35,256 bases of DNA, taken from positions 1-35,256 of the forward strand of contig CAJWKT010000011.1 of the NCBI GenBank assembly GCA_913041665.1. The letters are read 5' to 3'. Below are positions 19,957 through 29,276 of this stretch, piece by piece. The stretch's first letter is position 1. Every line of letters starts with the position of its first letter. This DNA is from an uncultured Gammaproteobacteria bacterium. GTDB lineage: Bacteria > Pseudomonadota > Gammaproteobacteria > Steroidobacterales > Rariloculaceae. Made by a program: the position numbers and the translations under genes. Under the pieces are notes generated by a model that saw only the letters and a program-made list of their open reading frames with translations, was not told where the DNA came from and searched no databases.

Positions 19957-20388
19957 GTGAAAAAAAACATTACAAAAATATTTGGATTACTTTTTTTCCC
20001 TTTGCTTATCTCAGCCGATATAGATGAGGGTTTTATGCGGATTTCCCCGAGCGAGCTGGATTGGATCCAGCGAGAAAGCGGAACATCGTATGTGGTGCTG
20101 ACGGGTGATCCGCAGTCGGAGGGGCTATATATTCAACGGAATAAATTTCCTCCAGGCGCTTTTTCGCGACCACATCATCACGATCAGGACCGTTTTGTTA
20201 CGGTGATATCGGGCGTTTGGTATACCGGTACAGGCGATGACTTTAATCCGGACAATACCGTTCCGCTTGGACCGGGCAGCTATATGAAACACCCAGCGGG
20301 AGGAGTACATTTTGACGGCGCCAAGGAAGGTGAGGTTATTGTTGAAATTCGCGGAATGGGGCCCGTTCATACCACGTTTGTTGAGTAG
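19957..20388 (+). CDS. Cupin-domain protein with signal peptide
   Basis: FPPGAFSRPHHHDQDRFVTVISGVWYTGTGDDF...LGPGSYMKHPAGGVHFDGAKEGEVIVEIRGMGP; GTG start. Confidence 0.82.
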   Translation: MKKNITKIFGLLFFPLLISADIDEGFMRISPSELDWIQRESGTSYVVLTGDPQSEGLYIQRNKFPPGAFSRPHHHDQDRFVTVISGVWYTGTGDDFNPDNTVPLGPGSYMKHPAGGVHFDGAKEGEVIVEIRGMGPVHTTFVE

Positions 20389-20421
20389 TTCGTGAATTAG
20401 CTTGAGGCCCTAGCTCAGAAA

Positions 20422-21432
20422 ATGGGATATCTGAATAAATGGCAGGGTGCAGTTGTTGCGGCGCCCGTATTTTTTTTGGTGTCCCCGGTTCTTGCGCATC
20501 ATAGCGAAGCTGGATTTGACACAGACAAGGTAGTCGCCTTTGTCGGTACAGTGGTTGAGTATAGTTGGCGTAACCCCCACGTCTATATTGATATTGAGAA
20601 TCTTGATTCTCTGAATAGACGAACCATCTGGGAAATTGAAACTGGCGCAACCCCGATAATGAGAAGAAGTGGTTGGAGTCCTGATTCCTTGGTGGTCGGA
20701 GATGTTGTGTCCATCAGGGCGCATCCAGAAAGAGATACTAGAAGGAACTACGCTTTGCTTATTTCGTTAGAGAAAGAAAACGGGGATGCCCTCTCTCAAA
20801 CTTCGGGTAATCCTCAAGTTGTTGCGACAACTACTAGTCTTGAGGGGATTTGGAAAGGATTCGGTCCGAGTTTGGAACCTTTTCGCAGGGCCTTCAACCA
20901 GACCCCGTTGACTAAAATGGGACTTGAAGCAAAGGAAGCATACAACTTTTATGAAGACGCGCCGGCAGCAATGTGTGTAGCTCCGTCGTCCCCACACATC
21001 ATTTCCACTGGCCTTTATGTAACTCAGGTAGAGTTAATGGAGGACCGGGTAATTTTTCACAATGAATTTTTTGACGCTGAACGTATTGTATATATGGATG
21101 GACGTGGCCACCCGGCAGAACAGGAACGCAGTACGCAGGGCCACTCTATAGGCTGGTGGGAGGATAATGTTTTAGTAGTCGATACCACGAATTTTTCGGA
21201 TCACCGGATCGGGAATGGTACTGGGGTGCCCTCTGGGTCCCAGAAGCATTTGGTTGAGAAGTATCAGCTTAGTGAGGATGGGACGAAGTTAATGATTGAG
21301 GTTACGCTGACCGACCCTGAGTATTTGTCAGAACCTTTTACTGGGTCCTTGGAGTGGAGGTATACCCCTGAATTTGAATTATTTCGCTACAACTGTGATT
21401 TTGAGGTTTCTAGGCGCTTCAGGCTGGATTAG
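20422..21432 (+). CDS. DUF6152-like secreted protein (paralogue 1)
   Basis: Signal peptide ending at VLAHHS; AFVGTVVEYSWRNPHVYIDIE; GHSIGWWEDNVLVVDTTNF. Similar to 28071-29117. Confidence 0.72.
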   Translation: MGYLNKWQGAVVAAPVFFLVSPVLAHHSEAGFDTDKVVAFVGTVVEYSWRNPHVYIDIENLDSLNRRTIWEIETGATPIMRRSGWSPDSLVVGDVVSIRAHPERDTRRNYALLISLEKENGDALSQTSGNPQVVATTTSLEGIWKGFGPSLEPFRRAFNQTPLTKMGLEAKEAYNFYEDAPAAMCVAPSSPHIISTGLYVTQVELMEDRVIFHNEFFDAERIVYMDGRGHPAEQERSTQGHSIGWWEDNVLVVDTTNFSDHRIGNGTGVPSGSQKHLVEKYQLSEDGTKLMIEVTLTDPEYLSEPFTGSLEWRYTPEFELFRYNCDFEVSRRFRLD

Positions 21433-21440
21433 GTAACTAG

Positions 21441-22208
21441 TTAGTCCTCTAAGTACCCGTGTTGTTTGATAATGTTAGAGGCATCCCTGGAGCGCAGATA
21501 ATTATAAAAAGAGATGGCAGCAGGGTTTTTGGCTCCCCGTATTAACAAAATAGCGTCTTGTAGAATCGGGTCGTACAGCGCAGGAGGAATAACGATAAAA
21601 TTTCTGTGGGTTTTGTAGCCTAGAGCCTGAGAGAGAGCCACAAGACCAAGATCAGCGTTACCCGTCTGAGCCCAGACAAAAGCTTGGTTTGTATTTTCAG
21701 CTAATACAATACGTTCCTGTAGTTGGGGCCAAATCCCTAAGGCAGTTAGGGTTTGACGCGCAGCAAATCCGTAAGGTGCGATACGTGGATTTGCGATGGC
21801 CAAATAACGAAAATTACCTTCCTTGAGTTCCTTTAGCATCGCCGATGCTCTGATGTTCAGATTGTTCCCCCATAGCACCAGTTGCCCGCGCGCATAGGTA
21901 AACTGTGAGACAGGATCCGCGAAACCGGATTCAACTAATAATGTAGCTGTCTTTTGATCAGCCGACAAAAGAACATCAAATGGTGCTCCGTTGATGATTT
22001 GCGCATAGAGCTGGCCAGTCGATCCGGTAACTAAAACCACCTCATGGGAGCCGTTTAGCTCAAAGGAATCTTTCAGATCATAAAAAGCAATTAAGAAATT
22101 TGCAGATACGGCCACGGTGACTGACTCTGCATGACCAAAGCGACCTCCCAAGAGAAATAGGAGTACCAACCAAGCCATTGTTTTTCGGCATTGAGCCTTT
22201 AGCCTCAT
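21441..22208 (-). CDS. ModA-like periplasmic substrate-binding protein
   Basis: VTVAVSANFLIAFYDLKDSFE...VLVTGSTGQLYAQIINGAPFDVLLSADQKTATLLVESGFAD...YARGQLVLWG...ANPRIAPYGFAARQTLTALG. Confidence 0.87.
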   Translation of the reverse strand: MRLKAQCRKTMAWLVLLFLLGGRFGHAESVTVAVSANFLIAFYDLKDSFELNGSHEVVLVTGSTGQLYAQIINGAPFDVLLSADQKTATLLVESGFADPVSQFTYARGQLVLWGNNLNIRASAMLKELKEGNFRYLAIANPRIAPYGFAARQTLTALGIWPQLQERIVLAENTNQAFVWAQTGNADLGLVALSQALGYKTHRNFIVIPPALYDPILQDAILLIRGAKNPAAISFYNYLRSRDASNIIKQHGYLED

Positions 22209-22229
22209 AAAATTTTTGTGTAAACCTTA

Positions 22230-23546
22230 TTATCCACTAACACCCATGAGACGCTCGGGAAGCCAGGTTGCGATTTCAGGAAACACGCATAGCAATATAA
22301 TTGAAAGCAACATTAGTAAGACAAAGGGAATGGTCCCCCTAAGTATTTGCGGTAGCCCCACGTCGGGTACTATTCCCTTGATCACGTATAGGTTAAGTCC
22401 CACCGGTGGTGTAATGAGCCCGATCTCCATGTTAATTGTTAGTACTACTGCAAACCAATAGGGATCAAATCCAGCTTGAAGGATGATTGGGAGCAAGATG
22501 GGAGCAGTCATCAAGATAACTGCGACCGGGGGGAGAAAAAATCCGGCTACAAGAAGAAAGATATTAATGATAGCTAAGAGTAGCCAGCGATTTACCCCAA
22601 TTGTAGCAATCCATTCGGCAATGGATTGGGTAATGAAGAGGCTCGAAAGCGTATAGCTCAGCAATTCAGCTGCCCCGATGATCATCATGATCATGACGCT
22701 TTCCCGGGTGCTAGTACTGAGGATGTCCCAGATTTGTTTAGGTTTTCTAATTCCGTAAATAACTGCTATCAATACAAAGCAGAGCATCGCGCCAACGCCA
22801 GCAGCTTCAGAAGGTGTTGCGACACCGCCATATAGCGCGTAGAGGATTCCCGCTATGATTAATAAAAAGGGCAGCACGCGGGGTACTTGTTCAATTTTTT
22901 CTCTCAAACTAAAGTGACGCCGTGAGCCTTTAGCGAAGGTGCCGCTCCGTAGGGAGTAGTACATTGACCAACCAATGAAAAGTAGCGTGAGCATTAATCC
23001 AGGAAGAACGCCGGCAATAAATAACCGTCCGATTGAAGTACCGGTTGAAATTCCATAGATGATCATCGTGACACTGGGCGGAATTAAAATTCCTAAAGTA
23101 CCTCCGGCAGCTATTGAGCCGGTTGCGAGTTCTTCTGGATAGCCATGCTTTCGCATCTCTGGAATGCCCATTTTTCCAATTGCTGCACAGGTAGCTGGCG
23201 AGGAACCACTGAGAGCGGCAAAGATTGCGCAGGCTCCAATGTTCGAAATAGCAAGACCACCAGGCACTCGCGTAAGCCAACGATCTAATGCTCCATAAAG
23301 ATCGCTACCAGCTGGAGAAGAGGCCACAGCTGCGCCCATAGCAATAAACATAGGGATTGAAACCAGCGTAAAGTTTGAGAGCCCAGAGAAAAATAGCTCT
23401 CCAGTGAAAATGAGGCTGTCGGGGCCCTCAAAGATGGCTAAAAAAAATAGGGAGACCGCTGTAAGGCCGAATGCTACAGGGATACCGCTTCCAAGAACTA
23501 ACACAGTCACAAGCCCGATCAAAACACCGATTTCAATCGGACTCAT
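22230..23546 (-). CDS. TRAP transporter large permease (DctM)
   Basis: Multi-TM, 438 aa; SIPMFIAMGAAVASS, GSSPATCAAIGKMGIPEMRKHGYPEELATGSIAAGGTLGILIPPSVTMIIYG, NMEIGLITPPVGLNLYVIKGI. Confidence 0.95.
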   Translation of the reverse strand: MSPIEIGVLIGLVTVLVLGSGIPVAFGLTAVSLFFLAIFEGPDSLIFTGELFFSGLSNFTLVSIPMFIAMGAAVASSPAGSDLYGALDRWLTRVPGGLAISNIGACAIFAALSGSSPATCAAIGKMGIPEMRKHGYPEELATGSIAAGGTLGILIPPSVTMIIYGISTGTSIGRLFIAGVLPGLMLTLLFIGWSMYYSLRSGTFAKGSRRHFSLREKIEQVPRVLPFLLIIAGILYALYGGVATPSEAAGVGAMLCFVLIAVIYGIRKPKQIWDILSTSTRESVMIMMIIGAAELLSYTLSSLFITQSIAEWIATIGVNRWLLLAIINIFLLVAGFFLPPVAVILMTAPILLPIILQAGFDPYWFAVVLTINMEIGLITPPVGLNLYVIKGIVPDVGLPQILRGTIPFVLLMLLSIILLCVFPEIATWLPERLMGVSG

Positions 23547-24074
23547 TTATTTTCTCACTGTACTTTGAGTGTCAGTATCAAATTTCCTGTCCGCGGCAAA
23601 AGAAAGAATATTCACTAGGTATTGAAGGGTAAGCACAGAAAACCCGACTACCAGAGGAAGAAGTGGTATCCATAAGGGGGGTGCCCAAATAGATTCTGTT
23701 GTCCAATTTTTTGTCCAGGCCTCATGGAAGTACACCCAGCTGCTCCAAGCTAAGATACCGCAAGCAGCCAACGCAATTGTGGATGAGAAAATGGAAAGGA
23801 AGTGTTTTCCCCTTGGTGATAGGTAGTGTGGTATCAGATCAACATTTACATGCCCGCCCTTCAATAAGACATAAGGGCTTCCCATGACAGTAGTGGCTAC
23901 AATTGAAAAGGTAACAAATTCGGTTTGCCAGATAGTAGAGGCCCCGATCAGATAACGAATTAGAACCATTTCGCATACGACTGCACAGGCCGCCCCAAGG
24001 CAGAGTACGGCAAGCACACCACAGGCCCAGGAGAGCCAGTTGACACTTCGCAGGAGCAGGTTCATATGCCTCAA
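23547..24074 (-). CDS. TRAP transporter small permease (DctQ)
   Basis: 4 TM segments, WQTEFVTFSIVATTVMGSPYVLLKGGHVNVDLIPHYLSPRGKHFL; between DctM and DctP genes. Confidence 0.92.
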   Translation of the reverse strand: MRHMNLLLRSVNWLSWACGVLAVLCLGAACAVVCEMVLIRYLIGASTIWQTEFVTFSIVATTVMGSPYVLLKGGHVNVDLIPHYLSPRGKHFLSIFSSTIALAACGILAWSSWVYFHEAWTKNWTTESIWAPPLWIPLLPLVVGFSVLTLQYLVNILSFAADRKFDTDTQSTVRK

Positions 24075-25078
24075 TCTATTGCAAGAGCTTGATCGATTAA
24101 CTCAGCTCCACCAGGTACTTCTTCAGCAAACACTCGGTAAGAGCTTTCTGCAGCAATCTCTTTCCACGCTTGCGCTTGTTCAGCATTCATATGAACAACC
24201 CGGACGCCGGCATTTAGATAGACTTTTTCCATTTCGGCATCAAGCTTTTTGGCTTCCTGAAAAAAATAGTCCTCAGCCAGTTTTGACGCACGCCTCAATA
24301 TCGATTGCTGTTGGGATTGCAGTTTATTCCAGCTTCGCTGCGCCATGAGAACGGGCTGATACATAAACCACAATCCATGTTCTCCCGGTGCAGTTAGGCA
24401 TTGGGCATGTTCGTAAAGGCGGAATGTTATAAGACTTGCTGAGCTTGTATTGGCAGCATCTAGAACACCGGTTTGCATGGCGGTATAAATTTCAGAACTT
24501 GGCATCGAGGCAATCGAGGCTCCGGCGCCAGCTAGCATTCTTTCAAAGGCTGGGCCCGCCCCGCGAGTAACTAATCCCTGTATATCGCTTGGCCAAAGAA
24601 TACAGTTCTCTGTGCTCACAAAACCACCGGATAGCCAAGCATCCGCAAGTACAATTAAACCCTCACCTTCAATAATCTCTCTTATTGAGTCCATATAGGG
24701 TGAACTGTTTAGTCGTCGAGCATGGTCGTGATTCTTCACTAATCCTGGCATAAGAGTGGCATTGAATTGCGGGTGTCGCCCACTCGCATAATCCAATGGT
24801 AAGGCAGTAATATCCAATCGTCCCCTAATTAGCGCAGACCACTGGTCACCAGCCTTAAAGAGAGATTGCGCGGGGTAGATGCGGACGACGAGATCAACTT
24901 CAGCCACTTCAATTTCTCGGGCTATGATGCGAAACATTTCGTCGCGCACATCACCTGTTCCACCGGGCCACTGGTGTGAAATTCTAAGGATAGTTTGGGC
25001 AAAAGTATCACTCGATGCCCAACAAAAGAAAATGCCAGCTAAAAGAGAGGTGGATAGAAGCGCGTTCTTTTTTCTCAT
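24071..25078 (-). CDS. TRAP transporter substrate-binding protein (DctP)
   Basis: Signal peptide; YPAQSLFKAGDQWSALIRGRLDITALPLDYASGRHPQF, MPSSEIYTAMQTGVLDAANTS; 4-nt overlap with dctQ. Confidence 0.92.
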   Translation of the reverse strand: MRKKNALLSTSLLAGIFFCWASSDTFAQTILRISHQWPGGTGDVRDEMFRIIAREIEVAEVDLVVRIYPAQSLFKAGDQWSALIRGRLDITALPLDYASGRHPQFNATLMPGLVKNHDHARRLNSSPYMDSIREIIEGEGLIVLADAWLSGGFVSTENCILWPSDIQGLVTRGAGPAFERMLAGAGASIASMPSSEIYTAMQTGVLDAANTSSASLITFRLYEHAQCLTAPGEHGLWFMYQPVLMAQRSWNKLQSQQQSILRRASKLAEDYFFQEAKKLDAEMEKVYLNAGVRVVHMNAEQAQAWKEIAAESSYRVFAEEVPGGAELIDQALAID

Positions 25079-25201
25079 GACTTAATTGTGCTGCTTAAAC
25101 AGAGATGTCGCAAGGGACTTAAGCGGAGTGACAGTTGCAGGCAGCAAAAATAGTTAGTGTACAGGACTAATCAACGGCCCGAATACCAATCGTTACCTAC
25201 C

Positions 25202-27175
25202 TTAAGTTTTTTTGAGATCGCAGGCACGCTTGGTATCCCAAGTAACCTTTTGGATTGAGATGCAGTCAACAGGGCAAACTTTCTCACATCTGCCACAACG
25301 GGTGCACTCATCCTGATCAATGTAAAGCAGTTGGTAGCGGCCCCGTGTTGAATCTTTTGCCCTTGAGTATCCTGAAATAAGTCCGTCTTGGTCAGTATGC
25401 AACGCATCAATTGGTACGATGCAATTTTCATGCGGCTTTACGTCTAGGCATTTATCGCAGTAAATGCATGCGTCATTATCAATTTCGAATTTGTAGTGAC
25501 ATAAATAGCAACGCACAGCCTCAACATTAGCTTCAGGGCCATTGTATCCTAGCTCAACTTCTTCCCGACGCGTTCGGTTTTCAGCGGGAATTTCCCTGGT
25601 CGGTTGACGTTCGATCACATTCATAGATGGTGTTCTGCCAGTTTCGTAGACTGATGTAATATGAGCCACTTCCATTAAGCGTATTTCACCCATAAGGTGC
25701 TCGTCTAGCTTGCGGGCGCAGCTTTTCGCATGCCCTATAGCATCTATTAAGCTCGAGGCGCCAATTGAATAGTCTCCAGCTAAAAATAAACTTGGATGGG
25801 TAGTTCGTTGAGCTACCTCATTACTCGACTCAACACGTTCATTTAGGAGATGGTGCTTAAGAGCACTATCTATCCAGGTGGTATCTCTCCGTTCACCATT
25901 AGCCGCAACAACCGTATCTACTATCACTTCGATCTCTCTTTTGGGAGCGTCTTTGCAGTAGTCACTTTGATCCGTGTTAGGCTTTTCGCAAAAGTCAAAG
26001 GTAATATTTATCTTTGTGGCCCCATTTAAATTAATTTTTTGGTAACTGATGGGATACATAGACGTTTTAAGTTCTATTCCCTCATCCTTGAGTGCCTTGA
26101 GCTCATTATTCGATATGGATATTTGTTTACGAGTTCCCTGGTAGTAGACCGTGGGGATAGAACCCAATCGGACTGCGGCACGAGCACAATCCATTGCAGT
26201 AAAGCCTCCACCAATTACAGCAACATGACGCCCGAGGGTCATTTTTGGTTCGGACATGTTGAATTTATGAAGAAAAATCAGGCCATCCTGAATGCCTTCG
26301 ATTTTGTGATCCCAATTTTCAATTTGATTGAGTTCTGTGGTGCCTGCCGCAATAACTACGGCATCGTGATTATTTAGTAAGCTTTGAACCGAATGTTTGG
26401 CGCCAATGGATTGGTTGCATCGAATCTCTACCCCCAATTGCTTAATCTGCTCGATCTCTTTACGAAGAATCATGCGGGGGAGGCGAAACTCGGGAATCCC
26501 TTGATTCATGAAGCCCCCGGGTTCAGGGTGTTGCTCAAAGATAATTGCCTTGTGGCCAAAAAGCGCTAATTCTCGCGCCGTCGTGAGTCCGGCCGGTCCG
26601 GCCCCGATAATTGCTACTGTTTTTCCGGAAGAGCTAAATAGCGGCTTTAGTAGAACCGGTTGTCGTGACCCTAGATCACCCGCAGCGCGTTTCGACAGGC
26701 AAATAGCCACTGGTTGACCAAGGCCCTCACGGCCGTGTCGGCAGGCCGGCTCGCAGGGTCTGGAGCAAACTCGACCGAGAACTGACGGAAAAATATTGTC
26801 GACTAAATTAATGAGATATGCTTCATTATAATTACCGGCATAAATTTCCTTTAAGTAATTTGGTACGCGTGTTTTGGCTGGACAGGCAGCCTGGCACGGA
26901 ATGTTCTTTTTTAGCCAGTCAATATCTTTCGGCTGGTTAGCGTAGCCACTTTGACGAGAGAGGGCAGCGTAATCAGGCTGGCCCTTATCGGGTGGAAGAT
27001 GGTGATTGGTATCTGGGTCCTGAATCATACTCTTAAGGATTCTCTTAATTGGTGACCTTAGTTTATCTGATTGATTTGCTTCAGTCTTTGTTCCACGCAA
27101 GAAGGCTGAGCCCAAAAAAAATTCACCCATAGCAAATAGAAGATACAATGCATTTTTATGCATGCATGTAATCAA
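25202..27175 (-). CDS. GltD-like FAD-dependent oxidoreductase with C-terminal 4Fe-4S ferredoxin region
   Basis: CQAACPAKTRVPNYLKEIYAGNYNEAYLINLVDNIFPSVLGRVCSRPCEPACRHGREG, VAIIGAGPAGLTTARELALFGHKAIIFEQHPEPGGFMNQGIPEFRLPR, CYLCHYKFEIDNDACIYCDKCLDV, CTRCGRCEKVCPVDCISI. The start codon is uncertain. Confidence 0.85.
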   Translation of the reverse strand: MITCMHKNALYLLFAMGEFFLGSAFLRGTKTEANQSDKLRSPIKRILKSMIQDPDTNHHLPPDKGQPDYAALSRQSGYANQPKDIDWLKKNIPCQAACPAKTRVPNYLKEIYAGNYNEAYLINLVDNIFPSVLGRVCSRPCEPACRHGREGLGQPVAICLSKRAAGDLGSRQPVLLKPLFSSSGKTVAIIGAGPAGLTTARELALFGHKAIIFEQHPEPGGFMNQGIPEFRLPRMILRKEIEQIKQLGVEIRCNQSIGAKHSVQSLLNNHDAVVIAAGTTELNQIENWDHKIEGIQDGLIFLHKFNMSEPKMTLGRHVAVIGGGFTAMDCARAAVRLGSIPTVYYQGTRKQISISNNELKALKDEGIELKTSMYPISYQKINLNGATKINITFDFCEKPNTDQSDYCKDAPKREIEVIVDTVVAANGERRDTTWIDSALKHHLLNERVESSNEVAQRTTHPSLFLAGDYSIGASSLIDAIGHAKSCARKLDEHLMGEIRLMEVAHITSVYETGRTPSMNVIERQPTREIPAENRTRREEVELGYNGPEANVEAVRCYLCHYKFEIDNDACIYCDKCLDVKPHENCIVPIDALHTDQDGLISGYSRAKDSTRGRYQLLYIDQDECTRCGRCEKVCPVDCISIQKVTWDTKRACDLKKT

Positions 27176-27196
27176 TAAAATTCAATAGGTTTTACT

Positions 27197-27877
27197 ATGA
27201 AGCGAATCTTTATAGGTATCTTTGGTTTGTTCTCCGTAATGTTTTGTGTGTCTTTGTTTGCACACGGGATTACCGGTCCTGATCAGGCATTCCTTCTAAG
27301 TAATGTGGGCACCCAGATTGGCGTATTTATTTATTTGGGCGCGAAACATATGGTCACAGGATACGATCATCTTCTGTTTCTTGCGGGCGTTATTTTCTTT
27401 CTTTATCGACTGAAGGACGTTGCGGTTTACGTGACCCTATTTGCTATTGGGCACAGCATTACCCTGCTTTTAGGTGTGCTTGGTGGTTTACATGTCAATT
27501 CTTACATTGTTGATGCCATTATTGGCCTTTCCATAGTCTACAAAGCTTTTGAGAATGTTGGCGGCTTCAGTCAGATGGGACTTAGGATCAATACTAAGGC
27601 GGCAGTACTTATTTTTGGTTTTTTTCACGGATTTGGGTTGGCAACAAAACTTCAGGATCTTGCTATTTCGGAAGAAGGACTGCTGCCAAATATGCTTTCA
27701 TTCAATCTCGGCGTTGAAGTTGGTCAGCTGCTAGCACTCAGTGTAATTCTAGTCGCCTTTAACTTTTGGCGTCCAACTCAGAGTTTCATCAAGCATGCAT
27801 ACACAGTAAATATTGTGCTGATGGGTTCAGGCTTTATTTTAATAGGTTATCAGCTTACCGGTTATTTTCTGGCTTGA
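27197..27877 (+). CDS. HupE/UreJ-family membrane protein
   Basis: GAKHMVTGYDHLLFLAGVIFFLYRLKDVAVYVTLFAIGHSITLLLG, FFHGFGLATKLQDL. Confidence 0.85.
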   Translation: MKRIFIGIFGLFSVMFCVSLFAHGITGPDQAFLLSNVGTQIGVFIYLGAKHMVTGYDHLLFLAGVIFFLYRLKDVAVYVTLFAIGHSITLLLGVLGGLHVNSYIVDAIIGLSIVYKAFENVGGFSQMGLRINTKAAVLIFGFFHGFGLATKLQDLAISEEGLLPNMLSFNLGVEVGQLLALSVILVAFNFWRPTQSFIKHAYTVNIVLMGSGFILIGYQLTGYFLA

Positions 27878-27976
27878 ATGACGGTACCCTTGATTTTCTG
27901 CTCTTGATGATCTTCAGCGAATTTGGGGCATACCTGTGCTAAATTGTGGGCTAGATCGCCCTTAGTGGGAAATTTT

Positions 27977-28050
27977 GGCGCGGTGGCAGAGTGGTGATGC
28001 AGCGGCCTGCAAAGCCGCGTACACCGGTTCGATTCCGGTCCGCGCCTCCA
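27977..28050 (+). tRNA. tRNA-Cys (anticodon GCA), CCA encoded
   Basis: GGCGCGG/CCGCGCC acceptor stem, anticodon arm CGGCCTGCAAAGCCG, T-arm CCGGTTCGATTCCGG, terminal TCCA. Confidence 0.97.
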
Positions 28051-28070
28051 ATCAATTTAGGCTGAGGACT

Positions 28071-29117
28071 ATGCGAATAAAGACAGCATTGATAGCTTTA
28101 TCAACTGCATTTTTGATTAATGGCGCAAGCGCACACCATGGGTCAGTAACTAACGGATCGTTATACCGAGTGGAGGAACTAATCCAGCTCGAGGGCGAGA
28201 TTACTGAGGTGTTCTGGCATAACCCCCACGTGCGGGGAAAAATGAAGGTCGAAAATGGCAACGGGAATGCGGAGACCTGGGAAGTGGAATTTGCTGGAGG
28301 CCCTCGTAGTTGGGAAAGGCGGGGGATGGTTACTGATGATTTTTTAGGTTTAGTGAAAGTCGCTGGGCATGTTTCTCGGCGGAATCCTCGGGGCCTTGGT
28401 GTAGTCCACATGTTGTTTGCCAATGGCCAGGAGTTTGCGGCTAGAGGCAATAGCCCAATTTATTCGTCTGAACTCGTTCCTAGCAATCGGCGACGACCAA
28501 CAGTGGCCCAGATTGCAAGGGCAGAACAAACCGCAGACGGTATCTTTCGTGTGTGGGAGGGTAGCCACCCGGAGCCGGAGGAGGAGCTTCTTCGGGTGAG
28601 AGAATTTTTCACAGAACGTGGGCGCGAATTGGCCGCAAGCTATGATCCACTTGAAGACAATCTTGAGCTTGTCTGTCGGCAGGGTATGCCGGATGTCAAT
28701 TTTGAACCGGTGCCCATGGATATTACTGACCAGGGGAATCGAATTCGTATCCGTTCGGAGGAATACAATATGGAGAGATACATCTACATGGATTCCCTGC
28801 TAGCACAGCCCAAACCATCCCCCACCGGCCATTCTGTAGGTCGCTGGGACGGGGATACGCTAGTAGTAGAAACGACAGGTATTGATTGGCCCTTTTATTC
28901 CGAAATAGGGATACCTCAGTCGGACCAAGTACGCTATCTCGAGCATTTTTGGTTATCAGAAAATGGAAATTTTTTGAACTATTCAATAGAAGTTACTGAT
29001 CCAATTGTGCTTACTGAGTCTATTACTCTCATAGAAAGGAGTCGGGCCTGGACTCCAGGGGTTGAACTAGAGGGGCCGTACAACTGTATCTATGACTGGC
29101 AGGAATTTAGCAACTAG
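28071..29117 (+). CDS. DUF6152-like secreted protein (paralogue 2)
   Basis: MRIKTALIALSTAFLINGASAHHGS signal peptide; QLEGEITEVFWHNPHVRGKMKVENGNG; GHSVGRWDGDTLVVETTGIDWPF. True start at 28071, since the ORF-track start at 27975 lies inside tRNA-Cys. Confidence 0.75.
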   Translation: MRIKTALIALSTAFLINGASAHHGSVTNGSLYRVEELIQLEGEITEVFWHNPHVRGKMKVENGNGNAETWEVEFAGGPRSWERRGMVTDDFLGLVKVAGHVSRRNPRGLGVVHMLFANGQEFAARGNSPIYSSELVPSNRRRPTVAQIARAEQTADGIFRVWEGSHPEPEEELLRVREFFTERGRELAASYDPLEDNLELVCRQGMPDVNFEPVPMDITDQGNRIRIRSEEYNMERYIYMDSLLAQPKPSPTGHSVGRWDGDTLVVETTGIDWPFYSEIGIPQSDQVRYLEHFWLSENGNFLNYSIEVTDPIVLTESITLIERSRAWTPGVELEGPYNCIYDWQEFSN

Positions 29118-29246
29118 CATCTTCCTAAATTTGCCTAAAACAGGATATTTTTGCGGTAAAAATCCAGTTAAATCGTTTTAGAAAAACTGTGGTTCCGCTT
29201 TTTTTGTAGGGAGTCTCCTGACGCCCATATATGGTTTGCGGTCCTA

Positions 29247-29276
29247 AGGTGTATTTCTATACTTAATAATACACCT
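29247..29276. repeat. Inverted repeat AGGTGTATT...AATACACCT (9-bp arms)
   Basis: Exact 9-bp complementary arms, 12-nt spacer, in the AT-rich region upstream of tRNA-Leu. Confidence 0.6.

Noticed and set aside
14202-27976. Integrative element bounded by att-like copies of the tRNA-Gly or tRNA-Cys 3' end
   Set aside because: No integrase, transposase or direct repeat of a tRNA 3' end was found; the expansion is real but its mechanism is not visible.
27975-28070. N-terminal extension of ORF 27975..29117 (MARWQSGDAAACKAAYTGSIPVRAS...)
   Set aside because: It is translated tRNA-Cys; the real start is ATG 28071 followed by a signal peptide.
29153-29205. Possible intrinsic terminator after the DUF6152 paralogue 2 gene (GCGG...CCGCTTTTTTT)
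   Set aside because: Only 4 bp of stem closing a ~38-nt region; too weak to call confidently by eye.
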